A stretch of 64,000 bases of DNA, from positions 1 to 64,000 of the forward strand of contig JAZQAG010000018.1 of NCBI GenBank assembly GCA_045545095.1, written 5' to 3'. This DNA is from Phocaeicola_A sp045545095. GTDB lineage: Bacteria > Bacteroidota > Bacteroidia > Bacteroidales > Bacteroidaceae. Of the stretch, positions 53,274 through 64,000 are shown piece by piece (the first letter of the stretch is position 1; the number at the start of each line of letters is the position of its first letter). Under the pieces are notes generated by a model. That model was not told the DNA's origin and did not search any database. It saw only the letters and a list, made by a program, of their open reading frames with translations. A program made the translations under genes and the position numbers.

Positions 53274-53330
53274 AGCACGAATCATATAGCCAAATAAGGG
53301 AAATCCCCCGTTAGCCATACAATCCGTGCT
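53274..53330 (-). terminator. Imperfect hairpin after secA
   Basis: Arms 53274-53291 and 53313-53330 (AGCACG...ATAGCC against GGCTAAC...CGTGCT) pair with a few G-T pairs, and an inner GGGA/TCCC stem stacks in the loop. It is followed on the minus strand by TTTATTATAG. It lies 26 bases after the secA stop and just before the lipoprotein gene. Confidence 0.6.
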
Positions 53331-53355
53331 CAAAAGATTAGGTTATCAACATTAA

Positions 53356-56300
53356 TTATAAACCTTTCCCATGGCAATGCTTGAACTTCTTTCCACTACC
53401 ACAAGGACAGGGGTCATTGCGACCTACTGTATTCTGAGCGCGAATTGGTTCACGCTTCACCTCACGGGTATCACGTGCAGCCGCTTGACGTTGACTCGGA
53501 TCACTTAAATCAGTTTTGGTTTCTCGATATTGCTGGCGAGATGACGGACGTTCGGGCGCAGCCTGCTGGACTTGTTCTGGATCACGAACAGGAATTTGTC
53601 CACGCATTAATACTGAAACCGTTTGATCGTTTATTTTACTCACCATGTTATCAAACAAAGTGACAGACTCAAATTTAAAAATCAAAAGCGGATCCTTTTG
53701 CTCATAGCTCGCGTTCTGAACAGAATGTTTCAAATCATCAAGTTCTCTAAGATTTTCCTTCCATGCTTCATCTATAGTATGCAACATTATTGCTTTTTGG
53801 AATTCTTTAACAGCTTCACGACACTCTGTTTCATATGCTTTCTGCAAACTTACAGGAATTTGATACAATCGACGCCCATCAGTAATAGGTATCAAAATAT
53901 TCTCATACATGTGGCCACGCTCTTCATAAATTTGTTTAATAACAGGATAAGCAACACCTGCCAATTGTTCCGCACGACGTTTGAAGTTCTCCATAGCCAC
54001 ATTAAAGACCTTTTCTGCCAATTCACTTTTTTTAGTGTTAACGAATTCCTGCTCTGTTACAGGAAGTTCCATAGCCAAAGTCTGCAATGTTTCCATTTTT
54101 GCGCCTTCGTAATCATGAGTTTCAACGACATTGGCACAACGATCCCAAATCATGTTTACAAGGTCCATCCCTATACGCTCGCCCATCAATGCATGACGAC
54201 GCTTACTGTATATTACAGTACGCTGCTTATTCATAACATCGTCATATTCGAGCAAACGTTTACGGCTACCAAAATGATTCTCTTCCACTTTCTTTTGGGC
54301 ACGTTCGATAGATTTGGAGATCCAAGGATGTTCAATTACTTCGCCTTCTTTGAATCCAGCTTTATCCATCACTGCAACCATACGATCTGAAGCAAAAAGA
54401 CGCATCAAATCATCTTCCAAAGAAACAAAGAATACTGAAGAACCTGGGTCGCCCTGACGACCTGCACGACCTCGCAACTGACGATCAACCCGACGACTCT
54501 CATGACGTTCGGTACCTATAATAGCCAAGCCACCAGCAGCCTTTACTTCGGGACTCAATTTGATATCCGTACCACGACCTGCCATGTTTGTTGCAATAGT
54601 TACTGTACTTTTTTGACCTGCCCGAGCCACAATGTCTGCCTCTTTTTGGTGAAGTTTAGCATTCAATACATTATGATCAATTTTACGCATTGTCAACATT
54701 TTACTCAGCATCTCACTAATATCCACAGAGGTCGTACCGACCAATACTGGACGTCCAGCTTGTACCATACGCTCGACTTCCTCTATTACGGCCTTATATT
54801 TTTCTCGTTTCGTACGATACACCCGATCATCCATATCTTTGCGGGCGATAGGACGATTAGTCGGAATAACTACAACATCCAATTTATATATATCCCAAAA
54901 CTCTCCAGCTTCAGTTTCTGCCGTACCAGTCATACCCGAGAGTTTATGGTACATACGGAAATAATTCTGTAGTGTAATTGTAGCAAATGTTTGAGTCGCA
55001 GCTTCCACCTTCACACGTTCTTTAGCTTCTATCGCCTGATGTAAACCATCGGAATAACGACGTCCTTCCATTATACGTCCAGTCTGTTCATCGACAATCT
55101 TAACCTGACCGTCAATAACAACATATTCCGTATCACGTTCAAACATCGCATATGCTTTCAACAATTGATTGATTGTATGCACACGCTCACTTTTGACCGC
55201 ATAATCTGTTAAAAGAGCATCTTTCTTTGCCAAACGCTCTTCATCAGTCAACGGTTCATTCTCCAGTTCTGCCAACTGAGCCGTGATATCAGGTAGAACA
55301 AAGAATGTAGGATCTTCCGAATTGCCAGAAATCAAATCTATACCCTTATCTGTCAAATCCACGCTTCTCATTTTTTCGTCAATAACGAAATAAAGGGGTT
55401 CAACAGCTTCCGGCATACGTTTATTATTTTGCTCCATATAGACTTCTTCCGTCTTGAGCATTCCGGCTTTAACTCCTGGTTCACTAAGGAACTTAATCAA
55501 GGGTTTATTCTTAGGCAATGCTTTATGACTACGAAATAGTGCCAAGAATCCTGCTTCTTGTTCATCTTTATTTTCACTAGCTATCAAACGCTTTGAATCA
55601 GCTAATAATTGAGTAGCCAATTTGCGTTGTGCTTCGACCAAGCGTTCTACCAATGGGCGAAGTTGCTCAAATAATTGGTCACCCCCTTTGGGTACTGGAC
55701 CAGAGATAATCAACGGAGTTCGTGCATCATCAATCAAGACTGAGTCTACCTCATCTACTATAGCATAATTATGCATACGCTGCACTAATTCCCGAGGATT
55801 ACCAGCCATATTGTCACGCAAATAGTCAAAGCCGAATTCGTTATTCGTTCCAAAGGTTATATCTGCCTGGTAAGCCTTACGGCGAGCTTCACTATTGGGC
55901 TGATGCTTGTCAATGCAATCCACACTCAAACCATGGAACTGATAGAGAGGCCCCATCCACTCCGAGTCACGTTTAGAAAGATAATCATTAACTGTTACAA
56001 CATGCACACCATTACCGGTCAGTGCATTCAAGAATACAGGCAATGTTGCTACCAATGTTTTTCCCTCACCTGTAGCCATTTCTGCAATTTTACCTTTATG
56101 AAGCACTACACCACCAAACAACTGTACATCATAGTGCACCATATTCCATATAGTATCATTACCACCTGCGGTCCAATGATTCAACCAAATAGCATTACCT
56201 TCTTCAATACGGATAAAATCCTTACCTTCAGCAGCTAATTGACGATCAAAATCTGTAGCAGTAACAACCACTTCACCATTTTCAGCAAAACGCCGTGCAG

Positions 56301-56649
56301 TATCCTTCACAATAGCAAATGCATCTGGCAGCACCTGATTAAGAGCTTCCTCATACCGAGCAAGCACCTCTTTTTCTAATTTATCAATTTGTGCAAAGAT
56401 TGGTTCACGTTTTTCAAGATCAGTCTCTTCAATCTTACCTCTAAGCTCTGCCAATTTTTGATTTTCTTCAATAGCAGACTCACGAATAATTCGCTTCAGT
56501 TCCTCTGTCTTTGCACGAAGTTCGTCGTTACTCAACTTCGAAATACTTTCATAAGCAATCTTGACTTTTTCCACCCATGGTTGGATTTCTTTCATATCAC
56601 GAGTGGATTTGTTTCCAAACAATTTACTTAAAAAATCATTAAATCCCAT
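53356..56649 (-). CDS. secA: Preprotein translocase ATPase SecA
   Basis: A 1097-residue motor of the general secretion channel. Nucleotide-binding motifs MATGEGKTLVATLP (Walker A) and VDEVDSVLIDDARTP (DEAD-like), the GTTSVDISEML segment, ATNMAGRGTDIKL and DRQLRGRAGRQGD (motif VI). The extreme C terminus is the zinc SEC-C motif CPCGSGKKFKHCHG. Length over 1000 residues is normal for Bacteroidetes, owing to insertions in the preprotein domain. Here it is at the end of a probable operon: recQ, DUF4105, AlkP-like, secA. Confidence 0.96.
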   Translation of the reverse strand: MGFNDFLSKLFGNKSTRDMKEIQPWVEKVKIAYESISKLSNDELRAKTEELKRIIRESAIEENQKLAELRGKIEETDLEKREPIFAQIDKLEKEVLARYEEALNQVLPDAFAIVKDTARRFAENGEVVVTATDFDRQLAAEGKDFIRIEEGNAIWLNHWTAGGNDTIWNMVHYDVQLFGGVVLHKGKIAEMATGEGKTLVATLPVFLNALTGNGVHVVTVNDYLSKRDSEWMGPLYQFHGLSVDCIDKHQPNSEARRKAYQADITFGTNNEFGFDYLRDNMAGNPRELVQRMHNYAIVDEVDSVLIDDARTPLIISGPVPKGGDQLFEQLRPLVERLVEAQRKLATQLLADSKRLIASENKDEQEAGFLALFRSHKALPKNKPLIKFLSEPGVKAGMLKTEEVYMEQNNKRMPEAVEPLYFVIDEKMRSVDLTDKGIDLISGNSEDPTFFVLPDITAQLAELENEPLTDEERLAKKDALLTDYAVKSERVHTINQLLKAYAMFERDTEYVVIDGQVKIVDEQTGRIMEGRRYSDGLHQAIEAKERVKVEAATQTFATITLQNYFRMYHKLSGMTGTAETEAGEFWDIYKLDVVVIPTNRPIARKDMDDRVYRTKREKYKAVIEEVERMVQAGRPVLVGTTSVDISEMLSKMLTMRKIDHNVLNAKLHQKEADIVARAGQKSTVTIATNMAGRGTDIKLSPEVKAAGGLAIIGTERHESRRVDRQLRGRAGRQGDPGSSVFFVSLEDDLMRLFASDRMVAVMDKAGFKEGEVIEHPWISKSIERAQKKVEENHFGSRKRLLEYDDVMNKQRTVIYSKRRHALMGERIGMDLVNMIWDRCANVVETHDYEGAKMETLQTLAMELPVTEQEFVNTKKSELAEKVFNVAMENFKRRAEQLAGVAYPVIKQIYEERGHMYENILIPITDGRRLYQIPVSLQKAYETECREAVKEFQKAIMLHTIDEAWKENLRELDDLKHSVQNASYEQKDPLLIFKFESVTLFDNMVSKINDQTVSVLMRGQIPVRDPEQVQQAAPERPSSRQQYRETKTDLSDPSQRQAAARDTREVKREPIRAQNTVGRNDPCPCGSGKKFKHCHGKGL

Positions 56650-56695
56650 TATACTATTTTTTATTATTATCTACTTAAATTTTTATTCCAAATAC

Positions 56696-58276
56696 TCAAC
56701 GTATTCCTTCAATAGGAAACGAAGTACAAGCATTTGGTGCCCGGATTCTCATCAGCAAAGCCAATGTCGGAGCTATATATTCCGTAGTTATTGAGCTATT
56801 TATATGCCCTGCATTTATGCCTGTGCCATAAAAAAACAAGGGAAAATTGACATGAGCCTGACGAACAGTAGTAATATCTTTAGAATCTGCGTCTTTCAAT
56901 TTCCAACCAGCACAAACCTCCAACAATATATCCCCTGATGTACGAGAATAAAATGCATTACGTACACGATCCAATATCGGTGACCAAGTGCCCAATGTCA
57001 AGTCATAAGATGTATATACACGTTGAACTCCGCTCAAATCCGTCAGGAACTCCGAACAACGTTCCAAAACATCTTTCAAACGTAATTGTTTTTTCTCTAT
57101 GAGTTTGTGATCAAGATATATTTGAAGTCCATTATATGCTTCCACATATTGCCCTTCCCCATACACGGCCATCAAATACATGTTCAGAAGAGCCACCGCT
57201 CTATTCATATAGAAATCACCTGTAGGAATACGGTATGAAACATCTTCCTTCACTGGATTATCTATATACCCTGTTGAAGTTATGAAGAAAAGGGTATTTT
57301 GTAAGCCAACTTTTTTATCTATTAAGTCCAACAAGTTTGCAATATCATTATCTAAACGGGCATAAGTATCCTGCATTTCAATAAACGAGAACTCTCCACT
57401 TTCCCTTTGATAACTTCCTGCATTATATCCAATAGCCAAAAAATCAGTTACAGGATCTGCCCCCAACATGGTACCATAAAGACAAGCTTCCGCCAAACGA
57501 TTGACCTCCTCATTAATACACGGACTCACTTTTAAACTCCGATATTTCCTTGCGTCAGAGAATGAATATTTAAACCCAACATTATCCGAAGAGTTGTCAT
57601 ATACATCCAACGGATATAACGGTTCCCAAATTATTTCATCAATACGCTTATCTACACCTGTATTTTCATTATATACCATTAACCAACGAGGAGGAACCTT
57701 TCCATAATAGGATGAAGAGCACCATTTTCCCGTTAAATCATTCAACCAATAAGCCCCATTTCCTGCATGTCCAGCAGCAATCACGGCCTCTTCTCTTCGA
57801 GGAGAAATTGAATATACAATAGAACGGCCTTGCGTTGCGACTTTGAGTTCATCAGTCAAAGTTGATACTTGTAAGTTTTTAAGCGAAGTATTCTCAACAG
57901 TAAAAACACCTCCATAATCTTTGTCATCCACACAAGTCACCACGCGTAATGTTGACCGATCGAGCCATTGATTTCCTGTAATTCCATTTTTTGATGGAGC
58001 CGTTCCCGTATAGATTGAAGCTAAAGCTGAAGCTGGATCTATAGGACTGAAATTATATTCTACGTTATTATATACACGTCCTTCCTTCCACAAACGCTTG
58101 AAGCCTTTTTCTCCATACAGGACAGAGAAGGCCTCCAAATAGTCTGTGCGAAGTTGGTCTATCGTAACACCCACGACCAACCGAGGAACGGGAGGTATAG
58201 CAGCAGTCTGCGCCTGCAAATACGATAAAGCCAATACCGTCAATAACGACGAAAGTATTCTTTCTTTCATACTCAC
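56696..58276 (-). CDS. Alkaline-phosphatase-fold protein, probably inactive
   Basis: A 526-residue exported protein (signal about 1-24, SYLQAQTAA). The fold of the PafA/NPP phosphatase group is clear: VVGVTIDQLRTDYLEAF at the start (one metal Asp kept), YTGTAPSKNGITGNQW after the nucleophile position, and DTYARLDNDIANLLDLIDKK. But the nucleophile Thr of the family (TAIGH-type segment) aligns with Pro in DPASAL, the GH pair of metal ligands aligns with SYQRE, and the ADHG motif aligns with ITSTGY. So catalysis is very unlikely. The start overlaps the stop of the DUF4105 gene by four bases (ATGA). It may be a structural or regulatory pseudoenzyme. Confidence 0.8.
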   Translation of the reverse strand: MSMKERILSSLLTVLALSYLQAQTAAIPPVPRLVVGVTIDQLRTDYLEAFSVLYGEKGFKRLWKEGRVYNNVEYNFSPIDPASALASIYTGTAPSKNGITGNQWLDRSTLRVVTCVDDKDYGGVFTVENTSLKNLQVSTLTDELKVATQGRSIVYSISPRREEAVIAAGHAGNGAYWLNDLTGKWCSSSYYGKVPPRWLMVYNENTGVDKRIDEIIWEPLYPLDVYDNSSDNVGFKYSFSDARKYRSLKVSPCINEEVNRLAEACLYGTMLGADPVTDFLAIGYNAGSYQRESGEFSFIEMQDTYARLDNDIANLLDLIDKKVGLQNTLFFITSTGYIDNPVKEDVSYRIPTGDFYMNRAVALLNMYLMAVYGEGQYVEAYNGLQIYLDHKLIEKKQLRLKDVLERCSEFLTDLSGVQRVYTSYDLTLGTWSPILDRVRNAFYSRTSGDILLEVCAGWKLKDADSKDITTVRQAHVNFPLFFYGTGINAGHINSSITTEYIAPTLALLMRIRAPNACTSFPIEGIR

Positions 58277-59499
58277 TTTCTACCAATATAGGTTTTGTTG
58301 CCAGCAACAACAAGATGCAATATTGAACGAATCAACAAATTCAGTGCCAAAGGTACAACTACTAAACTGATTTTTTGAGGAATTAACGGCAAAAAGGCTA
58401 TAAAAAGTGTTAATACAGCAATATTTACCACATCGTAGAGGTCTTTTTGACCATTAATCACCTTATAAATCAATATTGGCAAATATAATAAAGGCACTGG
58501 ATTAAGTATTATCAGCAAATAGTTTGAGTCAACAGCCGGATGCTCAGAGTAGAAATACAAAAATGCTATGACACATCCTGCTAACCCCTGCAGAGTGAAC
58601 AAAATCACATCTATCACCCAACATACACGCTTTCGTCTCCACTCCCACCAACTACAGGCTAGCACCATAATAAGCATCAAGCACGAAACAATCATGGGAG
58701 TAAACACACACACCTTCTTATTCTCTAAGAAAAAAGAATCTTCTCTAAGAATTTCGTGTTCAGCGACGATTAGCGACCGTGAAGCCGAAGAACTATCTCC
58801 ATAAATCACCGCTTGTCCAAATGCCAGCCGAAGATTTTCCGGCAAGAACAAGCATTCCCTATTTGATAAAATGCGATCAGCCTCAGCCCCCAAACAAAGC
58901 CCTATACCGAAGTCTATCCAAGGAGAATTCTTGACGCACGACCTTACCCATTCCCTGTACGTCCTATATTCCAATTTAGGTGAATAAGAAACTGTTCCAC
59001 AAATAGCGTCTTCTATCCGGTCTCTAGCACGGGTTGTACAATTATTATAAAAATAATTATAACGATATAGCCGATTTTTCGGATGGGCATTTTCTCGTAA
59101 TAAAGAATCCAACTTTTTAGACTCTTCACTATTCAGATTAAGTTTTTGCTCCACTAACGAAGAGCCCCTCATCCGATATGCCGATTCAAAATAGCGGTAA
59201 GGCTGAACTCCTAATATATAGTCCGTCTTCCCAAAAGCAAAAAGCACGAAAAAATTAGGTGTTTGGAAATCAAAGATGCCATAATTATATACGATATCCT
59301 CTCCCGTAACGATATTTCGGCATCGTATCCCCGTATGCCCAAACAATTCATAAACTTGTTCTCCCGGCCCACAAGTCAACAAACTGAATGATAAAGAGTC
59401 AGTTTTTGCAGAAGCGGTATTTAAGCCTATATGCAAGGCTAATACCGCCCAAACAATTTTTCCAATCGTACTATTAAAAGCATTTTTCAAAAACAGCAT
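58273..59499 (-). CDS. DUF4105 (Lnb-like) membrane protein
   Basis: A 408-residue protein. Signal or first helix about 12-32. The periplasmic DUF4105 domain shows YELFGHTGIRC and later YFYNNCTTRARDRIED, which carries the Cys/Asn/Thr signature of NlpC/P60-like (Lnb_N) domains; the His and Cys could form a catalytic pair. Four or five hydrophobic helices lie in the C-terminal 150 residues. It lies four bases after recQ and overlaps the next gene by four bases, so it is part of one operon with them. The target is unknown, possibly a lipoprotein or cell-wall peptide. Confidence 0.8.
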   Translation of the reverse strand: MLFLKNAFNSTIGKIVWAVLALHIGLNTASAKTDSLSFSLLTCGPGEQVYELFGHTGIRCRNIVTGEDIVYNYGIFDFQTPNFFVLFAFGKTDYILGVQPYRYFESAYRMRGSSLVEQKLNLNSEESKKLDSLLRENAHPKNRLYRYNYFYNNCTTRARDRIEDAICGTVSYSPKLEYRTYREWVRSCVKNSPWIDFGIGLCLGAEADRILSNRECLFLPENLRLAFGQAVIYGDSSSASRSLIVAEHEILREDSFFLENKKVCVFTPMIVSCLMLIMVLACSWWEWRRKRVCWVIDVILFTLQGLAGCVIAFLYFYSEHPAVDSNYLLIILNPVPLLYLPILIYKVINGQKDLYDVVNIAVLTLFIAFLPLIPQKISLVVVPLALNLLIRSILHLVVAGNKTYIGRK

Positions 59500-59503
59500 A
59501 CTA

Positions 59504-61684
<2,181 letters not shown>

Positions 61685-61735
61685 ACAAATAGGGGTTTTG
61701 CCATAGTTTATCACATTCGGCAATGGTTTCAAGAA

Positions 61736-61743
61736 CAAAGTTA
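61736..61743 (-). promoter_or_regulatory. -7 box TAACTTTG of the recQ operon
   Basis: Minus-strand TAACTTTG, 51 bases from the recQ start and 76 bases after the clpX stop. The -33 element is not clear. It gives the recQ-DUF4105-AlkP-secA set its own promoter. Confidence 0.55.
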
Positions 61744-61819
61744 TAAACAAGTTCTCAAATTTCCATAGTTTTTCTCACTTTTTTATCAAAAAAAACACGA
61801 ATATCCCTTTTCAACACAT

Positions 61820-63061
61820 TCACACACTCTGTAATCGCGAGATATTAGCTTTATCTAATTGATGTTTTGCATAATCCAACGTCACATTATATTCCTTCCG
61901 CCCTTCCATAGACGGAAGTTCAAACATGGCATCTATCATAATCGTTTCCACAATAGACCTTAAACCTCGAGCTCCCAATTTATATTCGACAGCCTTATCT
62001 ACTACAAATTCAAACACCTCGGGGTCAAAAGAAAGATTTATTCCATCCATCTCAAACAGTTTGACATATTGTTTGATAATAGAATTCTTTGGTTCTGTAA
62101 GAATACTTCGCAAAGCATTCCTATCCAATGGATTTAGGTATGTCAATACAGGTAAACGACCTATAATTTCTGGAATTAGTCCAAAAGATTTCAAATCCTG
62201 TGGTGCTATATATTGCATCATATTGCTACGGTCTATCTTATTCATATTATTAACTGCGCCATAACCTACCACATGAGTATTCAATCGTTGAGCTATTTTC
62301 TTTTCTATTCCATCAAAAGCTCCTCCACATATGAATAATATATTCTTGGTATTGACCGGAATCATCTTTTGATCAGGATGTTTTCGACCACCTTGAGGGG
62401 GTACATTCACTACCGAACCCTCCAACAATTTCAATAGCCCTTGTTGTACCCCTTCTCCACTGACATCTCGAGTAATGGAAGGATTATCGCTTTTACGAGC
62501 TATTTTGTCAATTTCATCAATAAAGACTATTCCTTTTTCCGCCTCAGCCACATTATAATCTGCCACTTGCAACAATCGGGTCAAGATACTCTCTATATCT
62601 TCACCTACATATCCTGCTTCTGTAAGCACCGTAGCATCCACAATAGTAAAAGGAACATCCAACAACTTGGCGATTGTACGCGCCAAAAGGGTTTTTCCCG
62701 TGCCCGTACTTCCCACCAATATTATATTAGATTTCTCAATCTCCACTTCATCTGCACTTTCTACCTGAGCAAGACGTTTATAATGATTATACACCGAAAC
62801 AGCCAAAAAGCGCTTGGCATCATCTTGCCCTATGACATACTGATCCAGAAAATCTTTTATTTCTTTAGGTTTGGGCAAATGTTCACGTTTCCCCACAGTA
62901 GAGGCTTCCTTGTAGCGATTCTGCATTGCCTCTTTTGCAATTTCATAAGCTTGATTTGCACAATCTCCACAAATAAACCCACTAACTCCAGAAATTAGCA
63001 AAGGGACTTCATTCTCCGCACGCCCACAAAAGCTACATCTATTTTTTATTTTCCCTGCCAT
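61820..63061 (-). CDS. clpX: ATP-dependent Clp protease ATPase subunit ClpX
   Basis: A 413-residue AAA+ unfoldase. N-terminal zinc-binding domain CSFCGRAENEV...CGDC (two CxxC pairs). Walker A GSTGTGKTLLA, Walker B FIDEIDKIAR, pore loop region (GAFDGIEKKIAQRL), and sensor motif GARGLRSIVE. It feeds substrates to ClpP. Start 3 bases after the clpP stop codon, so co-translated. Standard length. Confidence 0.96.
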   Translation of the reverse strand: MAGKIKNRCSFCGRAENEVPLLISGVSGFICGDCANQAYEIAKEAMQNRYKEASTVGKREHLPKPKEIKDFLDQYVIGQDDAKRFLAVSVYNHYKRLAQVESADEVEIEKSNIILVGSTGTGKTLLARTIAKLLDVPFTIVDATVLTEAGYVGEDIESILTRLLQVADYNVAEAEKGIVFIDEIDKIARKSDNPSITRDVSGEGVQQGLLKLLEGSVVNVPPQGGRKHPDQKMIPVNTKNILFICGGAFDGIEKKIAQRLNTHVVGYGAVNNMNKIDRSNMMQYIAPQDLKSFGLIPEIIGRLPVLTYLNPLDRNALRSILTEPKNSIIKQYVKLFEMDGINLSFDPEVFEFVVDKAVEYKLGARGLRSIVETIMIDAMFELPSMEGRKEYNVTLDYAKHQLDKANISRLQSV

Positions 63062-63064
63062 ACC

Positions 63065-63730
63065 TTATTTTTTACGCATCAGGACTTCATCAATCATCCC
63101 ATACTCCTTAGCTTCAAGTGCGGTCATCCAATAATCACGATCAGAATCAGCCCATACTTTATCAAAATCAGTATGTGAGTGTTCAGCAATGATTGTATAG
63201 AGTTCTTTCTTCAATTTCTGAATTTCACGAGCAGTTATCTCTATATCCGAAGCTTGCCCTTGTGCTCCACCCATTGGCTGATGAATCATTACACGTGAAT
63301 GAGGCAAAGCAAAACGTTTTCCTTCGGCACCTGCAACCAGCAAAACCGCCGCCATAGAAGCAGCCATACCTGTACAGATGGTTGCAACATCAGAATTGAT
63401 ATGTTGCATTGTATCATATATACCCAATCCGGCATAGACCGAACCTCCAGGAGAATTTATATAAATTGAGATATCTTTCTCTGGATCTACAGAGTCCAGG
63501 TACAGCAACTGGGCTTGCAATGTATTGGCAGTATAATCATCAATCTGCGTCCCCAAAAAAATTACACGATCCATCATCAAACGAGAAAACACATCCAATT
63601 GTGTAACATTTAATTGACGTTCTTCCAAGATATAAGGATTCAAGTAACCGGCTTGCGAGCGAATCACGCCATCCAAAGCCAAACTATTCATTCCCAGATG
63701 TTTTGTTGCATACTTTTTAAAATCATCCAT
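63065..63730 (-). CDS. clpP: ATP-dependent Clp protease proteolytic subunit ClpP
   Basis: A 221-residue serine protease from ATG 63730 (an ATG one codon earlier is possible). Catalytic Ser125 in TGMAASMAAVLL and His150 in SRVMIHQPMGGAQG; the Asp follows later in the chain. INSPGGSVYAG forms the oxyanion strand. Forms a 14-mer with ClpX. It lies between tig and clpX in the usual Bacteroidetes order. Confidence 0.95.
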   Translation of the reverse strand: MDDFKKYATKHLGMNSLALDGVIRSQAGYLNPYILEERQLNVTQLDVFSRLMMDRVIFLGTQIDDYTANTLQAQLLYLDSVDPEKDISIYINSPGGSVYAGLGIYDTMQHINSDVATICTGMAASMAAVLLVAGAEGKRFALPHSRVMIHQPMGGAQGQASDIEITAREIQKLKKELYTIIAEHSHTDFDKVWADSDRDYWMTALEAKEYGMIDEVLMRKK

Positions 63731-63829
63731 CATAATCTTATCCTAAATATTAACCGTTTTAATCAAACACATTCTAAAATAAAAAAAGAGGCCTCGGGCA
63801 TCTCGTATTCTCAACAAAGCAAAAATACA

Positions 63830-63837
63830 AAAAAAAT
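63830..63837 (-). promoter_or_regulatory. -7 box TATTTTTG of clpP-clpX
   Basis: Minus-strand TATTTTTG, about 100 bases upstream of clpP and about 50 after the tig stop. It would let clpPX be transcribed apart from tig. Just downstream is a palindromic GAGGCCTC with a T run, which could be a weak attenuator. Confidence 0.5.
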
Positions 63838-63886
63838 ATACCCGCGACCTCCCTTTTAGGAAGTTTTAGCAAAAAACCACTATTTC

Positions 63887-64000
63887 TTACTGAAACATCT
63901 TATTGAATTCATCCAAAGAGATAGTTTTCTCATCCAAAGAGACTTTTCCCTTCAAAGCAGCTGAGAGTTTGGCCTCAATAGCACGGTTCACCAAACCATC
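63887..64000 (-). CDS. tig: Trigger factor, C-terminal end (partial)
   Basis: The final 38 codons of a gene that continues beyond the right edge; the stop codon is at 63887-63889. The peptide reads DGLVNRAIEAKLSAALKGKV and ends LDEFNKMFQ. I assign it to trigger factor mostly from synteny (tig-clpP-clpX is conserved in Bacteroidetes) and its helical, charged C terminus. Trigger factor is a ribosome-associated chaperone. Only a small part is visible, so this is a moderate call. Confidence 0.6.
   Translation of the reverse strand, partial: DGLVNRAIEAKLSAALKGKVSLDEKTISLDEFNKMFQ

Noticed and set aside
56696..58276. Active alkaline phosphatase
   Set aside because: Nucleophile and most metal ligands are missing in the aligned motifs.
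63740..63886. Small RNA or tmRNA between tig and clpP
   Set aside because: The stretch holds only an AT-rich promoter region and a short palindrome, with no tmRNA-like ends.

Overview
The window reads as chromosomal DNA of a gut Bacteroidales species, most likely Bacteroides or Phocaeicola. Supporting signs are the many Bacteroidetes-type promoters (-7 box TAnnTTTG, often with a TTTG/TTG -33 box about 20 bases upstream), AT-rich intergenic DNA, NVEALA peptides paired with 6-bladed beta-propeller lipoproteins, a GH10 xylanase split by carbohydrate-binding modules, a tryptophanase, and the tig-clpP-clpX cluster. I see no phage, insertion sequence, CRISPR array or rRNA operon.

Region 1-17,470 (accessory, all + strand). 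This is the most interesting part. Three NVEALA-type small secreted proteins (one of them a remnant) each stand just before a 6-bladed beta-propeller lipoprotein; in the two intact pairs the genes overlap by about 30 bases. Between the pairs lie a thioredoxin-fold lipoprotein (CSSC), a second-type signal peptidase I, an O-antigen-ligase-like membrane protein with C-terminal helical repeats, and a complete tripartite efflux set (adaptor, RND pump, TolC-like channel). The third pair is followed by a second, adaptor-less RND protein. The layout suggests one functional island: make a Cys-rich pre-peptide, process it, fold or modify it, export it, and bind it or sense it at the surface. That is an inference from gene order. 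The first RND gene also carries three in-frame, repeat-derived insertions, two of them copies of the same palindromic element. A strong double hairpin array closes the region.

Region 17,590-30,640: an outer-membrane barrel, a small membrane protein and CstA (- strand); divergently a GHL10 glycoside hydrolase-like protein, an HD-domain protein, an LptD-like outer-membrane protein, a DUF1573 protein and the MeaB GTPase; then a BlaI/MecI-type repressor with an M56 (BlaR1-like) metallopeptidase carrying two TonB C-terminal domains, behind a promoter loaded with AACTAAA half-sites.

Region 30,700-41,880: an SGNH (rhamnogalacturonan acetylesterase-like) hydrolase, mannose-1-phosphate guanylyltransferase, tryptophanase, an unknown 216-residue protein, gyrB, the split GH10 xylanase, rpsT co-directed with tRNA-Glu(TTC), and recO.

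Region 41,880-64,000: housekeeping genes. guaB; a PIF1-like helicase; a NUDIX hydrolase; a divergent enolase convergent with pflA and pflB; two small unknown proteins; a DUF6340-like lipoprotein; secA; an alkaline-phosphatase-fold protein that has lost most catalytic residues; a DUF4105 protein; recQ; clpX; clpP; and the 3' end of tig. Long imperfect hairpins sit at several gene ends (tnaA, the unknown gene/gyrB junction, pflB-pflA, secA) and look like a dispersed terminator-like family.
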